From positions 14,567,622 through 14,631,621 of the forward strand of contig OZ024742.1 in the NCBI GenBank assembly GCA_964016885.1: DNA of 64,000 bases, written 5' to 3'. Source of the DNA: Eledone cirrhosa. Lineage: Eukaryota > Mollusca > Cephalopoda > Octopoda > Eledonidae. A model generated the notes under the pieces. That model made no database searches. It saw only the letters and a program-made list of their open reading frames with translations, and had not been told where the DNA came from. Shown here piece by piece: positions 49,351 to 61,238 of the stretch; the first letter of the stretch is position 1, and every line of letters begins with the position of its first letter. A program made the translations under genes and the position numbers.

Positions 49351-50297
49351 GAGATTACAATAATCAAAGTTCAGTTTAAGTCATTTATTTGCTTACAATT
49401 GTTTCCTCCAAACCGAGGTTTGGATTCTTCGGAGCAACTATTTACTGATCTATAACATACTTGACCTCCTTCTCAACCCAAGAGACATATAAGACATATG
49501 CGCATATTGATCAACAGTGGGGTGACATTCATCAAATGATATAGCATGGCAATTTACATATAAAGGTTACAGGATAAAAATAAAAAAATAAAAATAAAAA
49601 CAAAAATGAAAATAAAGATAAACATGAAGTGTTGGCAGTCTATGAAGATAAAGCAAGAGGAAAGTTTAGAGTAGTCAATGTATGAAACAATCTCACGTGT
49701 AGCATGCACGCGTGTCTTATTTATACATGATTAGAGTGCGTCAGAATGATATTTGCAGGGTCAGGCAGATGAAGCAGGCAATCGATCTTATTATGTGGGC
49801 TGAATTATTAAGTCATTTATTCGCATACATCTGTATGATATACAGTCCCGGATGCAGGGAAACACCAAAATATCAGAAACTTTCAACATACTATAAACCT
49901 TATTGTATCGTAGGCAAAGCCGTACCACTGTCTTCGCTCACCACTCACATAATCCATGAGACGCAATATATAGAACACGTGTCTATCGTATAATTCACGA
50001 TGGTTCGGCATATAATCAAGTTATATACCGTATCCAGTCGGTTCTTAATTAAGAACCGACTATTTTTATCCTGTAACCTTTATATGTAAATTTCCATGCT
50101 ATATCATTTGATGAATGTCACCCCACTGTTGATCAATATGCGCATATGTCTTATATGTCTCTTGGGTTGAGAAGGAGGTCAAGTATGTTATAGATCAGTA
50201 AATAGTTGCTCCGAAGAATCCAAACCTCGGTTTGGAGGAAACAATTGTAAGCAAATAAATGACTTAAACTGAACTTTGATTATTGTAATCTCTATAT
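49351..50297. mobile_element. Long inverted-repeat element, ~235-bp arms
   Basis: 49351-49585 ('gagattacaataatcaaagt' ... 'ggttacaggataaaaat') is the inverse of about 50063-50297. The spacer of about 470 bp has no recognised gene; it holds 'cggttcttaattaagaaccg' (50039-50058), a perfect palindrome at the arm junction. TA tracts lie outside the left arm. Confidence 0.88.
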
Positions 50298-50457
50298 AAC
50301 TGCTCTGTAAAACAACTGATGTTATTACATTGAGGTATTTATCTTACTGGTAATAGGATAGTAATTAATGACTATCTTTCACTATTTAAAGTTTGTATAA
50401 ATAATATATTACCATTAAAGGTTTTATTACATACATAACCATAAATAGTATCCTTAA

Positions 50458-50502
<45 letters not shown>

Positions 50503-50865
50503 CATCTATGGTGATGATGATAAAAATTCTATTGAAGTATTTTCCCTCAATTATTTTGTGGATGTATGTATATATGTGTGTGGGTGTGTTTCTAAATAAT
50601 GTTGAGATATACTAATGATAACACTTTATAATAGAATAAGTTGTCTATCAGAGTGTATCGCTAGGGTCTTCCATTATATCTGTCGACTGAAATAGAGAGG
50701 AGAGAGCTATGATTTCAAACATGGGTTTGTAGAGTATAAAAAAGGATTTCACTTGAATATCATGGATATCAGAGGTATAAAGATAAATTAGACACACCAC
50801 TCCACAGTAAGATTTGAAAACAAAACAACAGTTTCATAACTAAAATAATCACAAAAACCTGTTGG
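50298..50865. other. AT-rich stretch with (TA)n
   Basis: Includes (TA)n at 50460-50498. Nothing else recognised. Confidence 0.5.
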
Positions 50866-50867
50866 CC

Positions 50868-51085
50868 TCGTTTGAAAACTGACTTGGTTAATGAAAGTTG
50901 TCATGTAGGTTGAACTCTGCCAGTTCATTACAACCCTAAAATTAGTCACCAATTTGATATAATGTCCATCAAAACACAGCGATCTCACTGACACAATAAT
51001 TGATGTCCGCAACTCAAACTGCAAACATAATTACTAATTATTAAATGAACTGGCAGAGTTCAACCTACATGACAACTTTGTACAA
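50868..51085. mobile_element. Small inverted-repeat element
   Basis: 'gttgtcatgtaggttgaact' + 'ctgccagttcat' (50900-50931) is mirrored by 'atgaactggcagagttcaac' + 'ctacatgacaac' (51047-51078). Length about 180-215 bp. Confidence 0.75.
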
Positions 51086-51144
51086 TAAAGGGGGTTGTAT
51101 TAAGTCACGTTTTACTTCTTAAGCAGGAAGGAAATCAAGGTGCA

Positions 51145-52886
51145 TGGCCTAGTGGTAGGTGTGTTGGACTTACCATCATAATGCCATGGGTTCAATTCCT
51201 TGACTGGATTGTGTGTTGTGTTCTTGAGAAAAACACATTGCTCCAGTGGTAAGGGTGCTGGACTACTGATCATAATGTCATGGGTTCAATTCCTTGACTG
51301 GGTTGTGTGTTGTGTTCTTGAGGAAAACACATTGCTCCAGTGGTAAGGGTGTTGGACTACTGATCATAATGTCATGGGTTCAATTCCTTGACTGGGTTGT
51401 GTGTTGTGTTCTTGAGAAAAACACATTGCTCCAGTGGTAAGGGTGTTGGACTACTGATCATAATGCCATGGGTTCAATTCCTTGACTGGGTTGTGTGTTG
51501 TGTTCTTGAGAAAAACACATTGCTCCAGTGGTAAGGGTGTTGGACTACTGATCATAATGTCATGGGTTCAATTCCTTGACTGGGTTGTGTGTTGTGTTCT
51601 TGAGAAAAACACATTGCTCCAGTGGTAAGGGTGCTGGACTACTGATCATAATGCCATGGGTTCAATTCCTTGACTGGGTGTGTGTTGTGTTCTTGAGAAA
51701 AACACATTGCTCCAGTGGTAAGGGTGTTGGACTACTGATCATAATGCCATGGGTTCAATTCCTTTACTGGGTTGTGTGTTGTGTTCTTGAGAAAAACACA
51801 TTGCTCCAGTGGTAAGGGTGTTGGACTACTGATCATAATGCCATGGGTTCAATTCCTTGACTGGGTTGTGTGTTGTGTTCTTGAGAAAAACACATTGCTC
51901 CAGTGGTAAGGGTGTTGGACTACTGATCATAATGTCATGGGTTCAATTCCTTGACTGGGTTGTGTGTTGTGTTCTTGAGAAAAACACATTGCTCCAGTGG
52001 TAAGGGTGCTGGACTACTGATCATAATGTCATGGGTTCAATTCCTTTACTGGGTTGTGTGTTGTGTTCTTGAGAAAAACACATTGCTCCAGTGGTAAGGG
52101 TGTTGGACTACTGATCATAATGCCATGGGTTCAATTCCTTGACTGGGTTGTGTGTTGTGTTCTTGAGAAAAACACATTGCTCCAGTGGTAAGGGTGTTGG
52201 ACTACTGATCATAATGTCATGGGTTCAATTCCTTGACTGGGTTGTGTGTTGTGTTCTTGAGAAAAACACATTGCTCCAGTGGTAAGGGTGCTGGACTACT
52301 GATCATAATGCCATGGGTTCAATTCCTTGACTGGGTTGTGTGTTGTGTTCTTGAGAAAAACACATTGCTCCAGTGGTAAGGGTGTTGGACTACTGATCAT
52401 AATGCCATGGGTTCAATTCCTTGACTGGGTTGTGTGTTGTGTTCTTGAGAAAAACACATTGCTCCAGTGGTAAGGGTGTTGGACTACTGATCATAATGTC
52501 ATGGGTTCAATTCCTTGACTGGGTTGTGTGTTGTGTTCTTGAGAAAAACACATTGCTCCAGTGGTAAGGGTGCTGGACTACTGATCATAATGCCATGGGT
52601 TCAATTCCTTGACTGGGTTGTGTGTTGTGTTCTTGAGAAAAACACATTGCTCCAGTGGTAAGGGTGTTGGACTACTGATCATAATGCCATGGGTTCAATT
52701 CCTTGACTGGGTTGTGTGTTGTGTTCTTGAGAAAAACACATTGCTCCAGTGGTAAGGGTGCTGGACTACTGATCATAATGTCATGGGTTCAATTCCTTGA
52801 CTGGGTTGTGTGTTGTGTTCTTGAGAAAAACACATTGCTCCAGTGGTAAGGGTGTTGGACTACTGATCATAATGCCATGGGTTCAA
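51145..52886 (+). repeat. 94-bp tandem array of SINE tRNA-like heads, ~18 units
   Basis: Each 94-bp unit contains 'ctccagtggtaagggtg(t/c)t', an A-box-like segment, and 'catgggttcaattccttgac', a B-box match (GGTTCAATTCC), then 'tgttcttgagaaaaacacat'. The first unit keeps the natural SINE start 'aaggtgcatggcctagtggt'. The repeat thus joins the first ~94 bp of a first-family SINE head to tail. tgtcat/tgccat and ttgact/tttact variants mark subunits. Each unit keeps plausible pol III promoter elements; transcription is not shown. Confidence 0.92.
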
Positions 52887-53690
52887 CTTTTTATTGCGAC
52901 ACAAGATCAAAGCCTCCTCACCAGAAGCAGAACACAGTAACTGCAAAATATAAGTTGATGGAGAAATAACAATTAACTATATTATCTCTAGCTGCCTCGT
53001 CTTAGCCAAAACAGAATATATCCACAGATGTGATAGAGTTGGAATTTACATACACTGGAAGTTATGCCAACATTATGAAATACCAACAGACCGAAGATGG
53101 TAAAACATACAACAGAAAAAGTGTCCACAAATGACAAAGCAACCATACTCTGAGATATGCCAATCCAGAGGGAGATCAAAGCTAACAAACCACAGAGAAA
53201 AACATGTCTTCTAAACGCTGTATCAATCCCCACAAATGACAATATATCTACCAAGGCAATGGAAAAATTATCCAAATATAAAATCTAGAGATATAAATAA
53301 CCCGAATGTGAATCACTGAAACAGAAACAAACCCTATAATAGTAGGTGCTCTGGCAATGATGAAAAAAAAACACACAGACAGATACATAACCAAAATCCT
53401 AGGTCTTACAAAATAGCACTTCACGGCACAACACACCGATAAATTTATCATGAAACCTGTAGCAACAGAGAGTTTCAGCATTCCTGGCCCGACCTCATTT
53501 ATCACCACTATTGGGGTAGAGTTTGCCACCTGCAGAATCATGCTGCCTCAGTTGGTATTCCTATTCTAACATGACTCTCCCATCATCCTCTGGGGGAAAT
53601 ATTTTCCCGATTCTGTCCACTGGGACCACTGAGACCATAAGGCACCCTTCCACTGGGATTCTACATGCCAAACAATTCTCCCACATTATC
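52887..53690 (-). pseudogene. Split hydrophobic open frames, possible membrane-protein relic
   Basis: Two overlapping minus-strand frames (53248-53541 and 52988-53275) each contain several hydrophobic segments (for example LVMYLSVCFFFIIARAPTII and CGLLALISLWIGISQSMVAL). They could join by one frame change near 53260 to give four to five membrane spans. I do not recognise the family and see no splice structure. It may be a decayed intronless receptor-like gene, or chance hydrophobicity of T-rich DNA. Confidence 0.25.
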
Positions 53691-55733
53691 ATAGTAATAT
53701 ATATAGAGTAATAACCATATTATCATGGTAATATATATAGAGTAATAACCATATTATCATGGTAATATATATAGAGTATTAACCATATTATCATGGTAAT
53801 ATATATAGAGTATTAACCATATTATCATGGTAATATATATAGAGTAATAACCATATTATCATGGTAATATATATAGAGTAATAACCATATTATCATGGTA
53901 ATATATATAGAGTAATAACCATATTATCGTGGTAGTATATATAGAGTAATAACCATATTATCATGGTAATATATATAGAGTAATAACCATATTATCGTGG
54001 TAGTATATATAGAGTAATAACCATATTATCATGGTAATATATATAGAGTATCAACCATATTATCATGGTAATATATATAGAGTAATAACCATATTATCAT
54101 GGTAATATATATAGAGTAATAACCATATTATCATGGTAATATATATAGAGTATCAACCATATTATCATGGTAGTATATATAGAGTATTAACCATATTATC
54201 ATGGTAATATATATAGAGTATCAACCATATTATCATGGTAATATATATAGAGTAATAACCATATTATCATGGTAATATATATAGAGTAATAACCATATTA
54301 TCATGGTAATATATATAGAGTAATAACCATATTATCATGGTAGTATATATAGAGTAATAACCATATTATCATGGTAATATATATAGAGTAATAACCATAT
54401 TATCATGGTAATATATATAGAGTAATAACCACATTATCATGGTAATATATATAGAGTATCAACCATATTATCATGGTAATATATATAGAGTATCAACCAT
54501 ATTATCATGGTAATATATATAGAGTATTAACCACATTATCATGGTAATATATATAGAGTATCAACCATATTATCATGGTAATATATATAGAGTATTAACC
54601 ACATTATTATGGTAATATATATAGAGTATCAACCATATTATCATGGTAATATATATAGAGTAATAACCATATTATCATGGTAATATATATAGAGTATCAA
54701 CCATATTGTTATGGTAATATATATAGAGTAATAACCATATTATCATGGTAATATATATAGAGTATCAACCATATTATCATGGTAATATATATAGAGTATC
54801 AACCATATTATCATGGTAATATATATAGAGTAATAACCATATTATCATGGTAATATATATAGAGTATCAACCATATTATCATGGTAGTATATATAGAGTA
54901 TTAACCATATTATCATGGTAATATATATAGAGTATCAACCATATTATCATGGTAATATATATAGAGTATTAACCACATTATCATGGTAATATATATAGAG
55001 TATTAACCATATTATCATGGTAATATATATAGAGTAATAACCATATTATCATGGTAGTATATATAGAGTATTAACCATATTATCATAGTAATATATATAG
55101 AGTATTAACCATATTATCATGGTAGTATATATAGAGTATTAACCATATTATCATAGTAATATATATAGAGTAATAACCATATTACCGTGGTAATATATAT
55201 AGAGTATTAACCATATTATCATGGTAATATATATAGAGTAATAACCATATTATCATGGTAATATATATATAGAGTAATAACCATATTATCATGGTAATAT
55301 ATATAGAGTAATAACCATATTATTATGGTAATATATATAGAGTATTAACCCTATTATCATGGTAATATATATAGAGTATTAACCATATTATCATGGTAAT
55401 ATATATAGAGTATCAACCATATTATCATGGTAGTATATATAGAGTATTAACCACATTATCATGGTAATATATATAGAGTATCAACTATATTATCATGGTA
55501 ATATATATAGAGTATTAACCACATTATCATGGTAATATATATAGAGTATCAACCATATTATCATGGTAGTATATATAGAGTATCAACCATATTATCATAG
55601 TAATATATATAGAGTATTAACCATATTATCATGGTAGTATATATAGAGTATCAACCATATTATCATAGTAATATATATAGAGTATTAACCATATTATCAT
55701 GGTAATATATATAGAGTATCAACCATATTATCG
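53690..55733. repeat. 34-bp AT-rich minisatellite, ~60 units
   Basis: The unit 'ggtaatatatatagagtaat' + 'aaccatattatcat' is 34 bp. Frequent variants are agtatt, agtatc, ggtagt and cacatt. It is not a multiple of 3 and gives no long frame. The unit appears degenerate at both ends. Confidence 0.95.
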
Positions 55734-55789
55734 TGCTGCCCTAGAATTTTGTACCTTAATTAAATTTTTACTTTATGGTTGTTTCCTTG

Positions 55790-55799
55790 TCATTCTCTC

Positions 55800-55883
<84 letters not shown>

Positions 55884-55895
55884 CTCTCTCTCTCT

Positions 55896-55926
<31 letters not shown>

Positions 55927-55932
55927 TTTATA

Positions 55933-55971
<39 letters not shown>

Positions 55972-55973
55972 TA
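55790..55973. repeat. (CT)n and (TCTA)n microsatellites
   Basis: About 130 bp of CT repeats, then eleven or so TCTA units. Confidence 0.95.
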
Positions 55974-56325
55974 ACTTTTTAAATTACATTTGTGATAATA
56001 TTTTACACGTTTTTTATTGTATGTAAACTTCCCCCTTTGTATTTGTCCACTTCTTTTGTGCCCCTGTGGCTAATAAAGAAACATATCTATCTATCTCTCT
56101 CTCTCCATATACACTGGTTAAATTGTTCTAAGCTGATTGTTATCTTGCTGATTGTCTGTCACCACAAACTACTAACTAAACCTACTGGTTAATAATTCAT
56201 TGGTCCACTAAACAACATCATTATTTTGTGACTTCAAGTAAAACAGACTCAATGATACATCCCCACACCTTACATAAACCTATTGCCCATTACATTGCCT
56301 GGTCATCAATACCAGAGTTTCTGGC
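55974..56325. other. Unassigned stretch
   Basis: No gene or repeat identified beyond short CT/TA remnants at 56083-56105. Confidence 0.4.
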
Positions 56326-56326
56326 T

Positions 56327-56330
56327 ATGA

Positions 56331-56363
<33 letters not shown>

Positions 56364-56560
56364 AGTTTTTATGTCCACTTTTCCATGCTTGCAAGGGTTG
56401 GATGAGTCCTTCACAGCACAGCATCTCTCCACTTGTTTTATTCCTTCGTCATCTCCTCTGCCAGTCTTAGTAATTTGAGGTCTACTCTCACAACCTCTGC
56501 TCAGGTCTTTCTCAGTCATCCTCTATTGTGGTTTCCTTCCACTGGGATAAGCTTACAACC
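56327..56560 (-). pseudogene. RTE 3' end, separate subfamily
   Basis: (CAT)n at the left is the inverted GATGAT tail, then 'ccatgcttgcaagggttgga' and C-terminal codons on the minus strand ending near the inverted equivalent of 29640-29760 (for example the EEMTKE-like segment). It is related to the fragment at 29455. Confidence 0.65.
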
Positions 56561-57369
56561 TCTTTGGGTTTTGACAGATGTTTGTTCCTAAAGTACTAAA
56601 GGAGACACAGCTTCATGTGAAGTGTGATGGCAATGGCTAACAAACCTCACCTTCTTCTTTTACACAAAATTATAAATTTGAGGAAGACTATTATATAACT
56701 CTGCTAGAGTCTTATATTGCTTCCAGTTTATGTTTTCAGCCTGACACAACAAGGATGTATATACTCCATTGAGGAACTTTTGTTGTTTGATAGTAAGTGT
56801 CCAAGTTACAATAAAGTAGAATTGGTTCTATAGTAACTTGGAAGAGTCTTATTTTGGAGGAATTTGATAGATAGAAACAGAGCCAGATTCTGTCAAGCAT
56901 GACTAACCACACCTGGGTGTTTTATAGTAACTTGGAAGAGTCTTATTCTGTATAATCCTGTTTACATTAAATTTGTCAACCATATTGCTATGTATGTGTG
57001 ATTGTATGTATGTATGTATTATATGTGTGTTTGTATGTGTGTATGTATGTAAGTGTATGTATGTATTGTATGTATGTATGTATGTGTGTATATATGTGTG
57101 TGTATATATATGTATGTATGTGTGTATGAATGTGTGTATTATGCTTGTTACTACAATATATTTAGAATATCAACATGTGTATATTGGGGAAATATGAAAT
57201 TTGAAATATGTATGTCCCATCTAAAATGACCATAATAATAGTTACTTATTATTACTTACTATAATAGTTGAGAATATCAGGTAAAGTACCGCTAGAGAGG
57301 ATAAAAAAAGGACAGTGTCACCTCCAAGGAAACAAATGTCAGATGAAGGTCACTTTACCCAATATTCTA
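56561..57369. other. Unassigned stretch with TGTA microsatellite
   Basis: Contains a short duplication of 'gtaacttggaagagtcttat' (56833 and 56929) and a (TATG)n region at 56988-57140. Confidence 0.5.
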
Positions 57370-57642
57370 AACTATTATAGTCCATCTCGAGACTGGAGAC
57401 TCATCAGGCCGGTACTTATCCCAGTTTCTGTGACATGAAGCAACTGAGAGTACAACATTCCCCTGGACAGGATACTAGACCATCACAGGGTTAAACTCCC
57501 AGTACTCATTTTCAGCTGAGTGTACTGGAGCTACGTGAAATGAAGTGTTTTACTCAAGAACACAACACACAACCCAGGAATTGAACCCACAACATTATAA
57601 TTGTAAGTCCAACACCCTTACCACAAGGCTATGTGCCTCCAC
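57370..57642 (-). mobile_element. tRNA-derived SINE, first family, minus strand
   Basis: Inverted head 'ccaggaattgaacccacaac' and 'ccaacacccttaccacaagg' at the right, body 'gtactggagctacgtgaaat', end 'ggtacttatcccagtttctg' at the left. A full-length relative of 4510-4725 and of the array units. Confidence 0.72.
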
Positions 57643-57747
57643 TATTCATTTATAATGATTAACTATTATTATGGTCATTTTTGTTGGGACACATATATTT
57701 ATATTGTTTCCCTTAATCTTTATTGATAATGTTTTTATTTCTGTTTA

Positions 57748-57940
57748 GATACAACCATCAAAAAAGTAATCATGTGGTATATTTTATTGTCAATGTTGTT
57801 GTTGGCTGGCTCAGTGGAACTTGGCTCAGTACCAGAGAAAAGATGTTCGCTTGATTTGGGAGCATGTAAAACTGACATTACTTGCCTTAATGATTGGTTT
57901 TATTGTAAATGCAGCCCATTTTCTAAGCCAGAAGGATTTT
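57748..57940 (+). CDS. Possible exon of a small secreted EGF-like peptide
   Basis: The acceptor 'tatttctgtttag' is followed by ATG at 57772, a signal-peptide-like start (WYILLSMLLLAGSV) and six cysteines spaced C-x6-C-x5-C-x6-C-x-C-x9-C, which fits the EGF-like pattern. A donor-like GTACGT follows the sixth Cys region at about 57941; otherwise the frame ends at 57972. I do not recognise the gene and cannot say what the peptide does. Partner exons were not found in the window, and the next exon could be far away. Confidence 0.4.
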
Positions 57941-58099
57941 GTTTGTACGTATTCCTATATGAGACATTCTAAGTGAGACCTTTTTCAAAATAACAGAGGG
58001 TATATAGCTACAGAGACACTCTATCTCTCAAACACACACACACACACACACACAGAAACACATAAACACATACAACTTACCCAATAAAACGACCAACTA

Positions 58100-58622
58100 T
58101 TGAAGTTGACAGTTAAAAGGTGAAAGAAGCAATCAAAAAGATGAAGAATGGTAAAGCTATGAGATCGTCAGAGATAGTTGCTGAGATGCTAAAAACATCA
58201 ATCAGGTGATACAGGACAGAGTCATACCCAATGACTGGTACAGCAATACAAACTAGTAACCCTACATAGTCAATCAGGTGATACAGGACAGAGTCATACC
58301 CAATGACTGGTACAGCAGTACAAACTAGTAACCCTACATGTCAATCAGGTAATACAGGACAGTCATACGCAATAACTGGTACAGCAGTACAATCATAAAT
58401 TGCTACAAGGGTAATGCTCTAGACAGGAGCAACTATAGAGGAATAAAACTATTGGACCAAGTTATGGAGGTGACAGAAAGAGTTATAGTGCAACTAATTA
58501 GAGACTAAGTTAAATTAGGTAGAACTTGGTTTCATGCTGGGAAAATTACTACAGACACCTTTTTAATGAGGCAACTAGAACTACAAGAGAAGTTCCTAGC
58601 CAAGAATAAACCGCTGTAACAA
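58100..58622 (+). pseudogene. RTE reverse transcriptase fragment with internal triplication
   Basis: KEAIKKMKNGKAM and IVAEMLKTS (RT start), then CYKGNALDRSNYRGIKLL and VTERVIVQLIRD, with frame breaks, then MRQLELQEKFLAKNKPL. Between them 'gtcaatcaggtgatacagga' to 'aactagtaaccctacat' is repeated three times at about 58200-58385 (units of ~70 bp). Confidence 0.8.
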
Positions 58623-59076
58623 GCTACTTGCCTTTGGCGTATTTATAAAATATTTGTGTGTAATTTGGCTAAGTTAGGCCAATTGTGAGCCGCGCACGAA
58701 TATATATTATCAACTTCCGCCCAAACAAAGATTTTCCCACTTCTTTCGTATATATTCTCTCTTGCTGCTTGGACTTTGAAAGGAAAGGACATTATTATGT
58801 AACGGTGAGATTTTCACTTTGGCCTGTCGGCCTCCTTGGGGCTGGCACATACCACATTCACTTCTTAACTCTAAATTGTTTGTTCCTTTGTTTGACATGA
58901 CAACTCAACTTAACTCTTTGTAATTAGTTGTGAAAATGTTAACGAAGACTTTACGACCAATTCCACAAACATTCGCTTCTCTCACACTTAACAAACCGTT
59001 ACCTTAAAACAAAACCACCCACTGCTATACTTTAGCCTAACAAAAACCATACCTTTGCTGCTATGACAAAAATACA

Positions 59077-59137
<61 letters not shown>

Positions 59138-59277
59138 TGCATTTATCTTGCTTTATGTTTATACGAGTTATCACCAAGTCACAACCAGTGACCTCAAGAG
59201 ACAACAAGGTCCGCCATGTTCAAGAAAGAACATACATATTCACACATGCATCCTTAGTGTTTAGACTTGTGATGTAC
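58623..59277. other. Unassigned stretch and (ATT)n
   Basis: GC-richer sequence at 58680-58900 may be an element end, but no family was recognised. (ATT)n microsatellite at 59078-59137. Confidence 0.5.
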
Positions 59278-60318
59278 TTATATTGACAGGATCTTCCTTA
59301 GTATATGGGCAGTTCCCATTAGTACTATCTTTTGTATTTCTCCTATACGCGGGTTTCCTGGGATTTGCGATAAGTAGTCGTTAGACCCCTTAGGTATCAT
59401 TCCCAGAGCGCCTACAACCACTGGTATTGTTTTAGTTCTCAATTTCCACATTTTTCCAATTTCTATCTCCAGGTCCTTATACTTGCTCAATTTTTCAAAT
59501 GTTTTTATAGATACATTCTTGTCTATTGGAATAGACATATCAATTAGCAGGCATACCCTCCTTTGAAAGTCCTTCAATATTATATCAGGTCTATTTGCAT
59601 CTATTTTTCGGTCTGTTTGGATGCTAAAGTTCCACAAGATTGAGATGTGATCTTTTTCAAGTATGGGAGGTGGTTGATGCTCCCACCAATTCTTTTGATG
59701 GGGCAGGTCAAAATGCTTACACATTATCCAATGTATGTATTGTGCAGCTCTGTCATGCCTGTTTAGGTATTCGGTTGGAGCTATAGGACTGCACATTGAA
59801 ATTATATGGTCAATGGTCTCTGGTTGTTTTTTGCATACACGGCATAATGGGCTGCACCCATTTTTTATTATGTTGGCTTGGTAATTTTTTGTTGGCAGAT
59901 ACTGATCTTGTGCGGATATAATCAGTCCTTCAGTCTCCGATTTCAGTCCAGAGGATGCCAACCACTGATGGGTTAAAGTTTTGTCAACATCAGGATTGTT
60001 AGCTCGCTCTGGGTATTTTCCATACAGAGGCTTTTCTTGCCATTTCTTAGCCAGTTTCTGTAGCAGTTCTTTCTTTGCAGTTACTTTTACCTGCTTTGCT
60101 TTTTCTGTGTTTTCCATTTCAGCAGTAAATGGGACTTCTGAAATTTGTAGTCCATTACTGTATCTTTGTGCATCTTTTGTAATGGAATATGATCTTTTGG
60201 TGCTTTCGTGTTTCAAAACGAGTTTGATCATCCAATCATGTGATTCCCCTAGATATGTGGATAATCCAATTGTTGCAGTTTTCAACGCAATGTCTAACTG
60301 GATTAACCCACGTCCTCC
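59278..60318 (-). pseudogene. C-terminal part of a LINE with restriction-like endonuclease
   Basis: The minus-strand frame is open from about 60318 to the stop at 59278; the first codons read GGRGLIQLDIALKTATIG. It contains a CCHC knuckle (CRVCKKQPETIDHIISMC), then RHDRAAQYIHWIMCK, then RPDIILKDFQRRVCLLIDMS, a PD-(D/E)xK-like nuclease core, and a conserved C-terminus (VVVGALGMIPKG, HILRKILSI). This order matches the C-terminal part of R2/NeSL-type LINEs with restriction-like endonuclease. The RT is missing: upstream the frame meets an (ATT)n tract at 60318. No stop interrupts the 340 or so codons, so the fragment is young or kept under constraint. Confidence 0.7.
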
Positions 60319-60561
60319 TTATTATTATTATTATTATTATTATTAATATTATTATTATTATTATTATTATTGTTGTTCTTTGAGTCTCAGTCATTGATGT
60401 TATTTAACTGGAAAGTTTGTTGAAATGAATATCAAGCCGCTAACTGCAGCCTCAGACATTCAGGACATATCGGAGGGTTCTTGCTGTTCCCAGCAAGCAT
60501 GCCTTTTGAAGTGTTCCAAAAAGCGGGGCTGGACTAATCTTCTTTAACCATCCTTGGAAAC

Positions 60562-60612
<51 letters not shown>

Positions 60613-60620
60613 GAATGCCA
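60319..60620. repeat. (ATT)n tracts around a 190-bp unique segment
   Basis: ATT microsatellites at 60318-60371 and 60564-60612 flank 'aagccgctaactgcagcctc' to 'gcggggctggactaatcttc', which may be a truncated leader of the adjoining LINE (inference). Confidence 0.6.
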
Positions 60621-60829
60621 TGGTTGACGGAGGCTCGGCTCTGTAAGGTATTGTAAATTTTGACCGCTATAACAATTATAAATTGTTTAAAACTTTAACC
60701 AAATTGTAGACAAAAACACCCTCCTCCTCGTGAGAGGGGTCTTTCTGCCCGTTATTTGGCCCTTCGGGGTTAAATAACCGCTTATTGGGGTTTTGTGCCC
60801 AATATTTATTTTAAACAAAAAAAAAAAAC
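60621..60829 (+). promoter_or_regulatory. Tx1/L1-type LINE 5' UTR
   Basis: 'ccttcggggttaaataaccg' and neighbouring GC-rich sequence, then an A12 run, directly precede ORF1. Position and composition suggest the element leader. Confidence 0.5.
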
Positions 60830-61203
60830 ATGGCCACGAAAAAGAATTTTCATAGGTCACTCCCACTCATTCCGTCTTCTTCTTCCTCAATCGTCACTAC
60901 AGCAGAGAGAAGATTGTCTCTCTCCCTCCCTTCTCTAAATGTGTCTCTCTCCCTCCCTTCTCTTTCGCAAGCGACGCCAGTCAAGAAAAATCACGTGAAA
61001 ATCATGGAACATTTCTCCACGACGACGACAATGACGAAAAAGATGTACGGTAAATACGAAAACCCATTTCATTCGTCTGACGTCATGAATAATAGCAGTA
61101 GCAGCCGTAATAACAGCAGCAGCAGCAACAGTGACAAGGAAAACAACAGTAGCAGCCGAAACAGCATCAGCAGCAGCATAAACAACAACAGCATTAGCAG
61201 CAA

Positions 61204-61238
<35 letters not shown>

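Noticed and set aside
51145..52886. Cluster of functional tRNA genes
   Set aside because: Only the promoter-like halves fit. The units lack a full cloverleaf and continue into SINE body sequence.
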